Assembly (NCBI GenBank): GCA_038496675.1
Contig: CM076651.1
Location: forward strand, 8,426,657-8,490,656
Direction: 5' to 3'
DNA length: 64,000 bases
Source of the DNA: Rachycentron canadum
Taxonomy: Eukaryota; Chordata; Actinopteri; Carangiformes; Rachycentridae
The notes under the pieces: model-generated
What the model saw: the letters and a program-made list of their open reading frames with translations, nothing else
Database searches by the model: none
What the model was told of the DNA's origin: nothing
Shown here: positions 26,611-39,836 of the stretch, in pieces
How the letters are laid out: each line of letters opens with the position of its first letter
How positions within the stretch are numbered: the stretch's first letter is position 1
Program-made: the position numbers and the translations under genes

Positions 26611-28810
26611 CAACTTCACAGTTTTCATGAGTTTCTTCATCTTTCATTTATGCAGTTTGCTTTTCCATACACTCTATAAGGCTGCTAGAGTCTCAGAAGT
26701 TGTCCTGTTTTACACAAACAAGGGGGACCTATCAGTGTTAGTGTTACTTAAATGTTGGTTGTCTCCAAGTCAGTATGCTACAGCAGGTCGTCTTTGGTCT
26801 CATGGGTAGTAAACTGCTATTTCTGCAACGTTAGTCTGTTTGTCAAAAGTGCACAGGCTAAACAAAAAAGGTTGAAAAATTGATTTTTACACTACAGGTT
26901 TGAGCCTGCCATGTATTAGGTAGTGGTGAATTTAGCCATAGCACCGTGTGGTTATAGGATCCATCCAATAGAGTAACTGCTGGAGTGGACCTTAGGGAAC
27001 TCATGAACATCCATACAGAAGGTTTGTGATTAGTTCTACTCTGTTATGATGCCAGCTCTCTTTTATATTATATTTAAATATACTTTTATTTGGCTGTGTT
27101 GTTGAGCAAGATTTGACACTGAGAGCTTTATCCTTGAATGAATAAAAATTGTATATTAAAATTAGATGAACAAAAACAAAACAATTAATTCACAAGCAAA
27201 AATACAAATTAGACAAACAAAAAAGTTGTTATTATAGCATCAATGGTATCCCAAAAGGGTCTACATTGTGACATCAAAATGAAAAATATATTAAAATATA
27301 GAAAATCATACAAGTGGTGGTCATTATCTAAAAAGTGGTGAAGCTCCAGTTACACATATGTGCGCCTTCTCTAGTTTCTTCAGAAGTATCTGTGCTAGTG
27401 TACCTTGCACAAATGCCTTGCTCAATGACACTTTGAGTGATTTGCAGTGCATTCATGTCCAATTCAAGTCACAATGACTCAGCATTATGTTAGTCTTAGA
27501 GTCTTTTGTCAAAACAGATAGAACAAGGAGGGATCATTGAAACCAATCTGATTCTATCCAACAGGATTTCCATTAGTGAGAATGAAAAGCAATCATTCAA
27601 AAATCTGTGATGGTTTTACTGAATTGAATTTTTATATACAAACACACACAGAGTACATTGTACACTGTTGCCCAGGAAACAGGCCTAAATTTGTTTTATT
27701 TGCCCTAAATGAATGAATATTACAATCATGTAAAAAAGCTAACAAAGTAATGCTGGTGGTATGCTAATAGCATGAGAGATGGCAAAGTCAGTCTGTTGGT
27801 TGGTCCACCACTTTGGTCAAGACTAAAATATCAACTATGGGATGGGACACAATGAAATTTCTTTACCAATATTCATAATTGCTGACATCAGATAAAGGTT
27901 TTCATTTCATTTGTTAAATTGAATTGACTCTTAGTCTTGTCTATTCACATCTACCCTCCTGTTACTTTTGCTGTAATCAATTTAAATTGCTGGAACTACA
28001 CACATTTGTCTAGACCATATTTTTCCAGTGGACTGGGTCATGTAGCAAGAAGTTGGAGAGGTAAAAGCAGCATTTCACCCCCACACGGCAGACCTGAATC
28101 TACCATCTAACAGTGTCCATCAGTAAGTCTTCTATTAGTTGAGCTTGATCAGCTCAATAAACATCAGCAGTCCTCTAGATCTGCAGAAAAGCCAAGGCTG
28201 CTCACATGATGGTTACCTGAGTGGGCACCCGAGTCCAACAGCAGATGATATTTCATCCTGGGCATCATATCTAACTGATGCCAAACTGAGACACAGGAAC
28301 ATGCACATAAACACAGCAAGCATTAACACAAGCGAAGCCTTCTTTTTGGGTAAAGTCTAATTTGCTGGTCAACACCTAAAAATACACAGCTATAAAAAGT
28401 TGCTGAAAGAGAAACACAAGAGGAACCGGAAACTTTGTCTCACATTGCATCAAATCAATATTTAAATCCTGGCCCCTTTTCCTCTAATGAGAGCATGAGG
28501 ATGTCACTGCCTGTTTACTACGACTCGGATCTCGCAGGACTAACAGACTCATTTTGAGGGAGGGAGGCAGTAAAATAAAATGAGAGGGGTGGGGTGTTAG
28601 AGAGAGGAAAAAGCTGATTCAACCAAAGACACTGCCTCTGTCTGAGCTGAAGCAGATGCACAGAGGGCTTCTTTCCACTTCCCAGCCTGGCAGAAACAGA
28701 TGGGTGAAGGTAGTAACTCTACTTAGTCCCTGTCCACAGCAGAATGTGAAATTCAGCAGTTTGACTCAAGCCCGAGCCTCCGTCTTCTCTGCATGTCATG
28801 GCACCTTGGT

Positions 28811-29470
28811 CACGCACTGACCAGGCACTTTATTAGGAACACCACACTAATGCTTGGCAGGGCCTCCCTTAGCTCACATAGCAGTTCTCCTCGTCCTGGC
28901 ATCGAATCCACAAGATGTAAGAGGCATTCATTTGAAATTCAGGTCCACAGATGTTGACTGAAGAGGCCACTGAACTCAGTCACTTTTGCTTTGCGACATG
29001 AAGCATTATTGTGCTGGAAGCAGCCATTAGAAGATGATGATGAAGTTTGTGGCCATAAAGGGATACACATGGTTAAAAGTGCCAAGAAAACATTTCCCTA
29101 CATTGTTACACCAGCAGCAGCTTGGACTGTTCACACAAGGCAGGATGGGTCCACTAGATTCATGCTGTTGACATGAAACTCCTCAACAGAGATCCAGATT
29201 CACCAGACCAGGTTACCTTTTTCTCTTTTATTTGTCTTCAATTGTCCAGTTTTGGGCCTGAGCCTGTGTCCCCTGCAGCCTCAGATTTCTGTTTATGGTA
29301 AACAGGAGTGGAGCCTGGTTTGGTCTTTGACTGTTGTGGCCCATCCACTTCATGGTTCATGACAACTGTGAAGAGTGGTTACCTGAGTTACCATAACATT
29401 TCTGTCAGCTCCAACAGGTCTCGTCATTTTTCTCTGACCTCTCAATTTCTGTCCATTTCTGTCCACACAA
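28811..29470 (-). mobile_element. Degenerate Tc1/mariner-like DNA transposon
   Basis: The left end, actttattaggaacacc at 28,828-28,844, is the terminal sequence of a Tc1/mariner-type family very common in fish, whose ends read as 'cctaataaagtg' on the other strand. The interior matches the antisense of that family's transposase region in order: a segment with 'gctggaagcagccattagaagatg', then 'ataaagggatacacatgg', 'gtgccaagaaaacatttccc', 'caaggcaggatgggtcca' and 'accagaccaggttacc'. The frame is broken throughout and the far terminus is missing, so it is a fossil. A SINE lies directly against its right side. Confidence 0.75.
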
Positions 29471-29480
29471 CTGCTCGAGA

Positions 29481-29826
29481 CAACGCCACTGGTACAGTGG
29501 CACTGTTGACTAACAGCAAGAAGGTACTGGGTTCAATTCCTGGGGCCTTTCTATGTGGAGTTTGCATGTTCTCTCTGTGCCTGCGTGGGTCCCCTGTGGG
29601 TTTTCCGGCTTCTGTCCAAAGACATGCAGGTTTAGGTTAATTGGCGACTCTAAATTTCCCGTAGGTGAGTGTGTGTGTATGGTTGGTTGTTTGGCTCTGT
29701 ACATCTCTATGTGTTAGCCCTGTTATAGACTGGCAAAACTGTCCAGGGTGTCTATGTCAGCTGGGATTGGCTCCAGCCCCCCCACAACCCTGACAGATAA
29801 GAAGTATAGATAATGGATGGATGGGT
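29481..29826 (+). mobile_element. tRNA-headed teleost SINE, nearly full length
   Basis: The head carries an A-box-like tggtacagtgg (29,490-29,500) and a B-box-like ggttcaattcc (29,530-29,540). The body follows the widespread teleost unit with gtggagtttgcatgttctc, then 'ccaaagacatgcagg', 'ttaattggcgactctaaatt', 'cagctgggattggctccagc' and a (GGAT)n tail. The changed B box and a gap in the middle suggest it is old and inactive. A reverse-oriented relative is at 6,096-6,306. Confidence 0.8.
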
Positions 29827-30276
29827 GTTTCTTTGAGAATCACAGACCAAAATAGTTCAGCCTACTATGCAACTCAGTTATCTACCTTTTCATACATTAA
29901 GTTATTTTACTTTAATTGACTTTTTTGTGTGTCTCTATGGACAGCTGGAGCAGTAGTGACTTTGTGGAAGCTAATATGAATACAAACCAAAAATAAAGAT
30001 TCAAGCCATCACCAATTCTTGTGCAAGGTGATGTTGTGTACAGTACAGGGTGATACAACTGAGCTTAACAGGAGGGAGAGATAAACAAGTCTCCATGACA
30101 TCACAGCACCACCACTTGGCCTTGGAGGGGAGGTCAAACGAAGCCCACCTGACTGGCCTGCCGCTCCACTTCAAGGTGACGAGGTGGGGGTAGTAAACCT
30201 TGGACTGCTCTACAGCTATCCTGAAATGAATGATGCTGGTGACACTGGAGAGACGAACTGGTGGATGGACATGGCT

Positions 30277-30325
<49 letters not shown>

Positions 30326-31804
30326 TGCGTGCGTGCGCAAGGGTAGTAGAGTGATATTGGAGGTGTGGTGACTGAGGGGAAGGCAGGACAGGAGTGAATT
30401 AAGTTGAGGAGGTGGTCACGTAACAGCTGGGTTCAGGCAGAGTTGAAACCACTTGCTCACTGTGCTGCAGCTGGTAACATTTACCTCAACTCCTACCACA
30501 TAAATGTTTGCGTGAGTGTGTGCATGTGTGTGTTTGCATGTGCGACTCTGTGCACGAGCACGTTAAGGAGCTCGAAAACACATAAACTAAGCCTGGATTT
30601 TTACAATGGAAAATAAGTAAAAAAACACAACTCCCCTTCTTACACACTCTGAGGACCCCTTTAACAAGCAACTATTACCTTACAGCAAGAAGAAATGTGA
30701 AACTAACCCTCTCCTAACCCTAAAATCCAACTCTCCTCAGCTTGGGGCTCACAAAAAGGTGACATACTGAGTTTTTCTAACTCTCTCATGTCAGGTACCA
30801 GCACATTTTGTCTTCACATGATTTTGAGGTAGATTCACATGCACATGCACATGTTTGTGAAGCACATGCTGACAGTGGTCTTCTGCCATTTAACCATAAT
30901 GTGTTTGCAGAGCAACATGTGAGTCAGGTTTCTTAAGGCCTCCACACTGTGATTTTCAATGCTCCCAGATATGTTTTTATATTCGCACTGACAGACTCGT
31001 CATTACAAATTTAGCGTCTGAAATTCTCAGGATAAACTGACTGAGGAGACACTGTAAACATCTTTAATACAATTTTAAAAAATGAGACCAGGGTTGGGAG
31101 ATACGGCCTTAGATAATATCATGATGTTGCAGTTTATCTTTTGTGATGTGTGTATATAACTATATTTTTGATCTGATTGCAGATTGACCTTCTGTACTAA
31201 CATTACTTAATCGAGTCCTTCCAATTAAAAAGGAACACTAAACCGACTTCATCATTAACTTGTCCTACAGATGATAATAAAACCAACTTCACATGGCGTT
31301 TGACTGCTTGTGTTCTTCTACTTGTGATGTGTTTTCCTCTCAGATCTACATGAAAATTAAGTATTTCTGATTACTGTAATGCAAATAAAACAATTTAACG
31401 TGTTTTTGGTGTATATATTCATGGTTCCTTGTGGATAAATCCCATAGATTTTTTGTTTAGTGCTAATTAACAACATCACAACTTGAGGATGTTGCCATGC
31501 TAGCATTAGCATTTAGCTCCAAGCACCAATGTGGACTCTTGGTCTTGTTTCCTATGATTCATGATGTGACATGCCTCAGGTATCGGAGACAGACTGTCAC
31601 CAAGATTTTATTAGACTCAATTTTGCACACGCGGCGCGGTAACATGAGGCGAATCTGCAAGACAGTTGTTTCGACACGATGTATTGGGGCCTTTACTGTA
31701 TAATGTGTGTGACGCTGTCCAGTCAGTGGCAGCAAACGTGCAGCAGAGAGAGGAGACCCAGGTAGCTTCACAGCAATGCACCATTAGAGAAAGGAAAACA
31801 CAAA

Positions 31805-31810
<6 letters not shown>
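29827..31810. other. No gene recognised
   Basis: Noncoding DNA with the TG/GCGT microsatellite and ordinary AT-rich sequence up to the (CT)n flank of the gap. Confidence 0.6.
30282..30339. repeat. (TG)n joined to (GCGT)n, alternating purine-pyrimidine
   Basis: Forty bases of TG pass directly into GCGCGTGCGTGCGTGCGC, giving 58 bases of unbroken purine/pyrimidine alternation. Confidence 0.95.
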
Positions 31811-31856
<46 letters not shown>

Positions 31857-32246
31857 NNNNNNNNNNNNNNNNNNNNNNNNNNNNNNNNNNNNNNNNNNNN
31901 NNNNNNNNNNNNNNNNNNNNNNNNNNNNNNNNNNNNNNNNNNNNNNNNNNNNNNNNNNNNNNNNNNNNNNNNNNNNNNNNNNNNNNNNNNNNNNNNNNNN
32001 NNNNNNNNNNNNNNNNNNNNNNNNNNNNNNNNNNNNNNNNNNNNNNNNNNNNNNNNNNNNNNNNNNNNNNNNNNNNNNNNNNNNNNNNNNNNNNNNNNNN
32101 NNNNNNNNNNNNNNNNNNNNNNNNNNNNNNNNNNNNNNNNNNNNNNNNNNNNNNNNNNNNNNNNNNNNNNNNNNNNNNNNNNNNNNNNNNNNNNNNNNNN
32201 NNNNNNNNNNNNNNNNNNNNNNNNNNNNNNNNNNNNNNNNNNNNNN
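31857..32246. other. Assembly gap of 390 N
   Basis: A run of 390 N flanked on both sides by (CT)n, at 31,811-31,856 and 32,247-32,296. The gap is most simply a collapsed or unreadable (CT)n microsatellite. Its true length is unknown. Confidence 0.98.
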
Positions 32247-32296
<50 letters not shown>

Positions 32297-32297
<1 letters not shown>

Positions 32298-35200
32298 AAT
32301 ATTTTATCAGCTGGCAAAAGAACCTACAAGCCCCAAGGCCAGGGGTTCTTTTTTTTGTTTGTTTCTTTATTGAAGAAAGTAACTGTGTGAGTGTGTGTCT
32401 GTCTATGTGTGTGTGCATGCATATGTGCGCGTGTGTGTGTTTGTTCACCGACCACAACGTCACCAAAATGCTTTTGATTGGTCACTTTGAAGTAGTTCTT
32501 CTGTGTGTGTGTGTGTCTCTCTCTCTTTCTCTCTCCATGTGCATCCTCTGTGCAGCACGCTGCTCAGTTCAGAGCTGGATGAACGACCTTGAGCAGGCGC
32601 GAAGGGCTGTGTTGCCATGGCAACGAAGCCTCGTGCAACCAGTAACAGCTGGATGCAACAGCACTCCCTGAATTTTAGCGGGAGTCGCCACGTTAATAAA
32701 ACGACTCTCCATGTCTCCTTCCCCCTCCTCTACCTCCTCACTCTTTACCCCCCTTTATCTCTCTCCACTCAGATGCATGGACCTGCACTAACACAAAAGA
32801 CAGCAATGGTCGCACACAAATACAGCATGTTTGATATTAACACACAAACTTACTTCGCTTTCTTGGGCAGCGGCTAATTGCGTACAGCAAGAAAAACGCA
32901 CAAAGGAGAAAACAAAGGCTGAGGTGAATGAGACGAGTGGAGAAGAAAAAGACAGAAATCGAGACTGAGGCGCAAGTAACAAAACAAAACAACAGAATAG
33001 GGACAAATGCACCAGGATGGGCACTTGACATTCCTCTCACAGAAGAAATAGCTCTCAGAAAAGGATATGAGCTGCACTGAGGCATTCTGGGGAAAGAAAG
33101 GAAACAGAAACAGAGGATACGCCGTGAACTGTTTTTCTGACAGTACATCAGCTCTTCTGTCTCTCTCTCTCTCTCTCTCCTGTGCTTCTCATCAGTTCAT
33201 CCAAACAAGTCTGACTAGTATTCAGTTATTACATTATCACAGAAAAAAAAAAAATTATAAACAACTTGTCAGCCTCTTAACTTTACCAAAAATATTTTTA
33301 TAAACCCTAACATAAAAAAAAAAAAAAAAAAAAGTTTATCTACTGAAATGAAGACAGAAAGATTCACTAGATTGCCAACAGGTCAAATAGCAGAAGTGAC
33401 TGACACAGCTCCAGGATCGATTTCAGGCCAATGTGAGGGTCTGACCCATGTTTGCTGTTTGTCTGAGCGGGTCAGCACGTGTTAAGTGACCTGGTTTCAC
33501 AACTCACTCCAGATCAGTGTTCAACACAGGTCTGACTACAGCAGAACAATATAAATACTAATGATCACTAGCTGTGTAACAAATTTGTGTGTGTGTGTGT
33601 CATCTGTCCCTAGATATTTATTGAAAATTGCAATATGAAGATATTTAGGTCAATTCACAGAATGTGGTTTATTGTCCAGGTTTAGATGTAAAATTGCTTG
33701 GCTTTGGTACAAGAGGAACTGTTGACTAACACATAAAAGACATACAACTTGCAAAAATGGGATAATGGCCACAAATTCAATCCTTGAGAAGCGTTTATTG
33801 CTTAAATGTTTATTTCTTAAGAAATCAATTTGGTGCCACACATGCATTCAGACAAAAGATCCACTTTTAAAGATGAAATTTGAGATTCAAAAAAGCTTTG
33901 GTTAAAAAAAAAAAAAAAAAGAAAATCTACACAATAGCAGCAATGTGTTTGTCGCAGACCCAGTCATGTGTGAACCACAGCTGACAGTCTGGAACAAGCG
34001 GTCATAGGCAGTTTTAATGTCTAGCTGCTGCATCATTCACATGGTCTGCGTTAGTCACAAATTTCGCTTTCACATGTCGTCTTACTTTTGGGAACCACTG
34101 TGTCACACTGTTGCTCAAGGCAACCCCAACTGTAGCTAATTTTCCTCTATATTTTAATTTTTAGTGACATTTCTATCATGAAATGTTTCACTTCATTTTT
34201 CTGCCGATTTCCTCAAATTGCATAAACCAATAAAAATGCAAATCAGCGCAGAGACTGCTTATTTATGCTTTTAGTCCATGTTCTCCATTCTTAATAACTG
34301 TTTGGCGAGCCACTTAAGTGTCATCTCTCTGCTAGTGCATCAGTGATAGATGAGAAATGAGTCAATCCCCCCCTGGATTTTTAAACGTTACTTCTTTTTT
34401 GTAATTGTCCTTTAGGCGTCTATTTTCTTTTCACACATAAATAGTGACTGGTGCTCCCATGGCAGCCTGGATGAGCTGGTTTTGAGTGTGTTTTGTGTGT
34501 TGGTGTAACTCTAACCCTAACCCTGCAGGGAAGGATGCTGCAAGGGGTCGTTTGCGAGATGTACAAATAAAATAAAAACACTTGAAATATGAATCTAACA
34601 TGATGTTTACCAATGTATAAAACTTGCATATGAGAAAAACAGAACACTTGAGTTGCAATGTTAGCTGTAATAATAATCTATAAGCATTCACAATAGATGC
34701 CTACCAACCCCTCTAAAGATTAGACATTAATATATTCTATATCAGCAAAAAAAAAAGTTTTTTTCCATTAGGGATCAATTTTCTACTCATCTCTCTTGTG
34801 GTTTTCAAAATGTTGTACTATTCCATTACTCCTGTTTTGTAAAAGAAATGTTTGTTTGCCTACACCGTGAAGTGTTTTTTATATTTTTTGGTGATTCATT
34901 TGACTTGAGTTTCTTTGTATCTTTGTGATACTGCAGGTGGTGTCAACACAGAAATTGTGGCACTGTAGCACCAACATTTCTTCCTGTATCATCTTGACTC
35001 TTGAAAGCTGCTTCCGGCACAACCACTAGAGCATTGACTCCAACACAAGCAGCACATTCATATCACTCAAACACACACTCACAAAATTACCACACAGCAG
35101 CTCATAAAGAAATAAACAAAGGATGTTACAGTTGTATTATTAAAAGTATAAATCATTTCTTCAGTTTATATGCATGTAAAATACTTATGAGTGCACTTAA

Positions 35201-38185
35201 GGGAGGAAGAGTGGGAAAGCTCTCTATAACTAAAGAATCAACAAATAATTCAAATAATCTGAACACTTCAGGATCAATTTACATCTCAAATGTAATGTCT
35301 CAAATGTCAAAATTAATAAAAAAAATAAAACTTAAAGCTTTCAAATTCACACTATGAAGCATTTTCATTCATTGTCAAATGGAGAGTGGCAGCAGACTGC
35401 AGAATCGTAGGAATAACAAATCAAATTGCAGTTTTTCTGTTTATTGTTTCACTCTTGTGTTTGAAGAGGACTGGCTGAATGATGTACAAGCTGCTCATTT
35501 GTGCAGTATCAAACCTCAATAGGTTTTTGGTGTTGCCTGCAACTGTAGTCTTTCCACGACCAAAAACATAAGAGCAAACATGTAAGAAAGGAATCATGCA
35601 TCGTATTTATCTGCTATGACATTAGCTGCAATTAACAGGTTATTCCTCTTCCTAGAATGGTTTTCACTGATTTTCTCTCTTCTAAATGTAGCATCAATGT
35701 CTTTACTGGACAAAGAGGTTCAGCCTGAGTCTCTTAGTAAAACATATGCAGTGGGTAGCCATCATGAAAAGGCTTAAGGCTCTTTTACAGGAAACATTGA
35801 AAACTTGAAAAGTCAGCTAGAGACTTCAACCAACACATGGAGCAAATATTGGCTTAATTAGTTAGACTGTGAGACCTGATGAAAGTTGTCATTTCAATCG
35901 GTAAAGTCAATTTCTAGCTGAAAATAAAACGCCTACTTTTGTGGGTTTGAAATCCCGGTATGTGTTAGTAAGAATTTAGGGCAGTAAATCTTAATTGACT
36001 TAGCATCAGTAACTTAGGGAGCTTGGCTTAGGTTAAGCATTTGTCCCTGTTCTGTTAGATTTATGTTGTGGCCACTAGTTTTAATTATTAAATGAAATAC
36101 TACAACAACCATGAGCATCAGGTAAAGAAGCCAGTCATAGGCACAAACAGGAACAGGAATTTGTTCCTATACAGCTAATCTTGATGAAACAAGGTACTAG
36201 AAACAGTATTGTTTTGGTGTTATTTTTGTTTAATCAACAATTGTGCTGATTATTTTCTCAATTAATCTATTGGTATAAGATGTCAGGAAATTGTTAAAAA
36301 TGCCCAGCACCCAACATGAATGGCCAAATATATTTGGTTTAGATTAAGGATACCAGGCAATATACAAATATGAGAAACTGGAGACTTTTGGTGTTCTTTC
36401 TTAAAAAGTACTTTCAAATCTGAATTTGATCAAAATATATGCAGATGAATTTTATGTTGATGGACTCAGTTAATGGACCAATCAGTGTAATATCAGTGAC
36501 ATTGCCAGTAGCAATAAAAGATATCTAGCCCATTTGGAACAAACAAACCAAGAGATTTCATCAGAACAGGCATGGGGTATCTACCGTTGGACTGGAGATG
36601 CCCAAGCAAATGACAGGAGATAAAAAGAAAAGAAAATGACCCCTCTTCCACAAAGCGAGATCAATGAGAGCCTGTGTAGATTAATTCCTGTTTAACAAAT
36701 CCTGACACATGGGAGAGGAGCCCCAACTACAACAGGACAACAGTTCAGCTCACTACACTGCAGCTGGGGGAGGCGGGGGACAGCGAAAGACATACCACAG
36801 AGTGAGGGAGAGTGAGAGAGAGAGAGCACAGCAAAGAATGTGGATCGTTTGAGCCAGAAAACTTCCTGACTCCACAAAAGAGGACACAAAGAGAAGGACA
36901 CAAAAGACAAGAATGCCAGGTAGAATTCCAGCAAGAGGCTCCACCTGAGCCCCTCCCCTTCCTATACACACCCCCTCCCTTTTCCACACATACATACAAA
37001 GCTTCCCATGCTCCAAGGCTGGTGTGTGAGGTCGTGCCTCCCTCCCGCTCAGCCTCGTGAGCCCTGCCCCCAGCGCCTGACCCAGTCACCAGCATCCCCT
37101 GCTAACCTCTGTCCCCTTTTTCCCCATTCAGCAAACATCATGCATCACTGTCAGCCTCCTCCTCCTCGTCAATGCATTCATCCCACCATCAGCTTAGCGA
37201 AGACCCCTCATGGATGCCCATGGGTCCGAGCAGCTTGCCCACACCCCTCCCTGACCACGTTCAACATTCGATTCCTTGTCTGCAGGTCGCAGGCGCGTGT
37301 GTCTGCACGTGTGCGGAGACTCGGGCCACAGAGTTGACTGTAAATCTGTCAGGAGAGGGGCGCTGTGAGACGAGGCGAAGCTCCATGCTGCCACACCCCT
37401 CTACTTGGCCACAGACATTTCGGCCAAAAGGGCCAGAATGATTAATCAATTAAACAGTTAGTTGACAAAAAATGATTTTTAATCAATATTATTTGATATT
37501 GATTGGTGCTTTTTTAAAAACCCAGCTGGTTAAATCTTCAGTCTGAGTTGATAAACTATTCAATGACAAAACTTTCAGGTGTAAGAAGCTAATATCACTG
37601 CAACAGTATTTTCTAACAGGAAGACAGTGCTAAAAAGTTTCATGTACTAAATGGTTATACAAGAACATAATTAACATAAATCAAGAATCAGCCGACAAAG
37701 TTGAAAAGTAGAATAAACAGAATAAGCAAGCAGGGCTGCAGGTAATGATCATTTACCATTTATTTATTTATTTGTTGTTTTATTGCTTAATCATTAGGTT
37801 TATATCCCAATCAAATATTGAAAATAAATTCCACCAAATGAGCCAAGGTTAAACCTTCAAATGTCTTTTTATCAGTTATCATAAAAAAATTAAGAAAATG
37901 TTCACAATTCATTCAATTAAAAATACTAATTATTCAAAGTTTATAGGCAAGAATGATGATAAAAATGAACATTACATTTTTATCATGTTCTTGCTGTGCA
38001 GCATTTTTTATTTTTTAAAGAATAACCATCTGAATTGCTCTAATGTACAGTGGATGATATGTAGTGGTATATGGTCTATAGTCTCTGTTCTATTTTCATT
38101 TTAATGTATTTAATATAATTTTAATTAAGAGACAAATAAGCCTTTTATCTACCTCACTGCTTTTGAGATTTGTGTTTAGTGGCTG
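32297..38185. other. No gene recognised
   Basis: Noncoding DNA. GC rises at about 36,930-37,430, with scattered CpG and pyrimidine-rich words but no clear exon. A/T homopolymers occur near 33,315 and 33,904. Confidence 0.6.
36222..36450 (-). repeat. ATTAATC-rich dispersed repeat copy
   Basis: 'gattattttctcaattaatc', 'aagatgtcaggaaattgtta' and following words match part of a common AT-rich teleost repeat, possibly a nonautonomous DNA element, whose ends are built of ATTAATCGA words. Related stretches are at 43,095-43,290, 37,440-37,520, 42,810-42,875 and 46,441-46,511. Confidence 0.45.
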
Positions 38186-38218
38186 CTGTAACATTGCAAT
38201 TTCCCTTTGGGATTAATA

Positions 38219-38261
<43 letters not shown>

Positions 38262-38262
38262 A
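38186..38262 (+). mobile_element. LINE 3' tail with (CT)n/(CTAT)n
   Basis: 'ttccctttgggattaataaa' followed by (CT)n and (CTAT)n is the characteristic 3' end of common fish LINE families, which terminate in 'ccttgggatcaataaag' plus a CTAT-type microsatellite. No reverse-transcriptase region is attached, so this is a 5'-truncated insertion. Confidence 0.6.
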
Positions 38263-38727
38263 AATTTGGAATCACTTGACTAATTCATGACATTTTGAGT
38301 GTAACCCTTTCAGATCAAAATAGTCTGATGTAATTAAAAAGGGATCAAGAGCAACACCTTTTTTGGGGGGTGTCAATGCCTGGCTTGTGCAAAAAGAAGG
38401 CAGTGTTGGTTAATGTCAATCAATCAAAAACTCTATCCAGTCTCTGCTCTTTGAATTTGAATTCTAGGAAAACTAGGATGGATATTTCATAATTTTTCAC
38501 ATTTTCTAGACAACAAATGATGACAGCTTAGACGATAATTTGACCCTATTTAGGAAATACAGCTGCAAGTGAAGGTAAATTTTAACAGTCCACAATATGA
38601 TAAATTCACATCCCTCACCTGCCCACACTGACACGCAAACCATCTGCATCACTTCCATTCAAACTTATGTTTACACACACTGAGGAGTAGACTGCTATTA
38701 TCCTGAGTGGGCAGGTACTTTAATAAG

Positions 38728-38882
38728 GCTCTGGTGACATGCTCAAGGACATGGTGCTTTTTCAATACACACATGCACACACAGGTTTGGCTGTTTCAGG
38801 GATCGAACCGGTGGATGTTAAGGGTTACAGGGCAGTGTGTATATGCACAGGGCCACGTTGCTGCCCCCTGCAGATATACAGT
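38728..38882 (-). mobile_element. Decayed tRNA-like teleost repeat
   Basis: 'acatgctcaaggacatgg' is followed by 'gggatcgaaccggtgg', whose reverse strand resembles a tRNA B box, and ends 'cacgttgctgcccc'. The order matches a frequent teleost repeat. The right end also carries a CTCF-like core on the minus strand (38,862-38,874, 11 of 13 positions). Confidence 0.45.
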
Positions 38883-39119
38883 GAGATACATTATTGAGGG
38901 TGAAGCAGATGACAGGAGGAGGGTTATGAGCGAGACCGAAAACAGGGAAAACATAGGGACACCGAGCCCTCACTCCTCCACTTCACACCAGTTACAGGCA
39001 AAACATGCATCGTCCAATGTGATGACTTACACAGCAGAAACATACAGGAGAGTCAGTGCACTTTTTTTAATCGCTCAGCACACAGGACCCGTGGAAGCAG
39101 GCTGGTTGACTGACATACA

Positions 39120-39152
39120 GCCAGTCAGTCAGTCAGTCAGTCAGTCAGTCAG
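39120..39152. repeat. (CAGT)n tetranucleotide repeat
   Basis: Eight near-perfect CAGT units. Confidence 0.95.
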
Positions 39153-39354
39153 CGTCTTCTGCCACTGAAATACACCCCGCGGATCATGCATGTGATGCAC
39201 AGTTGAGCATTGTTGGTTTCCACTTGATCAACAAACATTTGGGCTTCAAATTCCCTCATGTTGAGGCAGCGCCAGTCTCTGCTAACCGGTGAGACAGTGA
39301 GAAGCAGCCGGGACAAATCAGTCAACTATCACCGCATTAGTGAATTATCTCCGC

Positions 39355-39367
39355 TTGTGTGTGTGTA

Positions 39368-39408
<41 letters not shown>
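39355..39408. repeat. (TG)n microsatellite
   Basis: Long TG run, interrupted once, in the upstream part of the proposed intron beside the CpG-rich block. Confidence 0.95.
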
Positions 39409-39410
<2 letters not shown>

Positions 39411-39662
39411 TGGAGGGGGGGGAAAACTTCCCGAGCTACTGTATGAATTGGAAACACTTCTCTAGTGTGATCCACCAGCTTGTGCGTAAACTGGCCAGCT
39501 CGCATGGCATTGACCGTCAAGTTACCAAATGGGCTGAACACTTATTCATTTTGCAGCACAGGCTGGAAAACAAACAGGACGCACTTCATCCCGGCCACGG
39601 ACAGGTTAGAGAGCCTCTGCTGTCATGTACCAAATGACCATGCACTGTGCCGATGCCAATAT

Positions 39663-39722
39663 TGTGTGTATGTGTGTGTATGTGTGTGTATATGTGCGTG
39701 TGTGTGTGTGTGTGTGTGTGTG
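39663..39722. repeat. (TG)n microsatellite
   Basis: TG run with TA interruptions, 115 bases from the proposed splice donor at 39,837. Confidence 0.95.
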
Positions 39723-39836
39723 CACCGCCGCTGGGAACCCAAGTCAGTACGTTTCCGTCTTTCTATCGAAATGCAAACCAAATGCAAAGTCGGGTTGAAT
39801 CAGCTGAATGTCACCAAACACGCAACGGGGTCTCAC

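Larger units (their letters stand above)
22568..28810. other. No gene recognised
   Basis: AT-rich noncoding DNA with a poly(A) run near 23,698, pyrimidine-rich DNA at 25,440-25,620 and short repeat fragments. The block at about 28,440-28,560 looks unique. Confidence 0.6.

Noticed and set aside
29308..29640. 110-residue frame across the Tc1 relic and SINE
   Set aside because: It crosses two different mobile elements and is antisense to the Tc1-like coding strand. A chance frame.
31666..32466. Long frames on both strands spanning 31.7-32.5 kb
   Set aside because: Most residues fall in the 390-base N gap and the rest are Ser-Leu or Arg-Glu repeats from (CT)n. They are artefacts.
34510..34525. 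CTAACCCTAACCC, telomere-like
   Set aside because: Only two units. Too short to indicate an interstitial telomere.
39120..39152. Regular short repeats that could suggest a CRISPR-like array
   Set aside because: A plain tetranucleotide microsatellite with no spacers, in a vertebrate genome.
1..39836. Presence of ncoa2 coding exons
   Set aside because: No frame shows the bHLH-PAS N-terminus or LXXLL-rich regions expected of an NCOA family protein. Only a noncoding 5' part is plausible.
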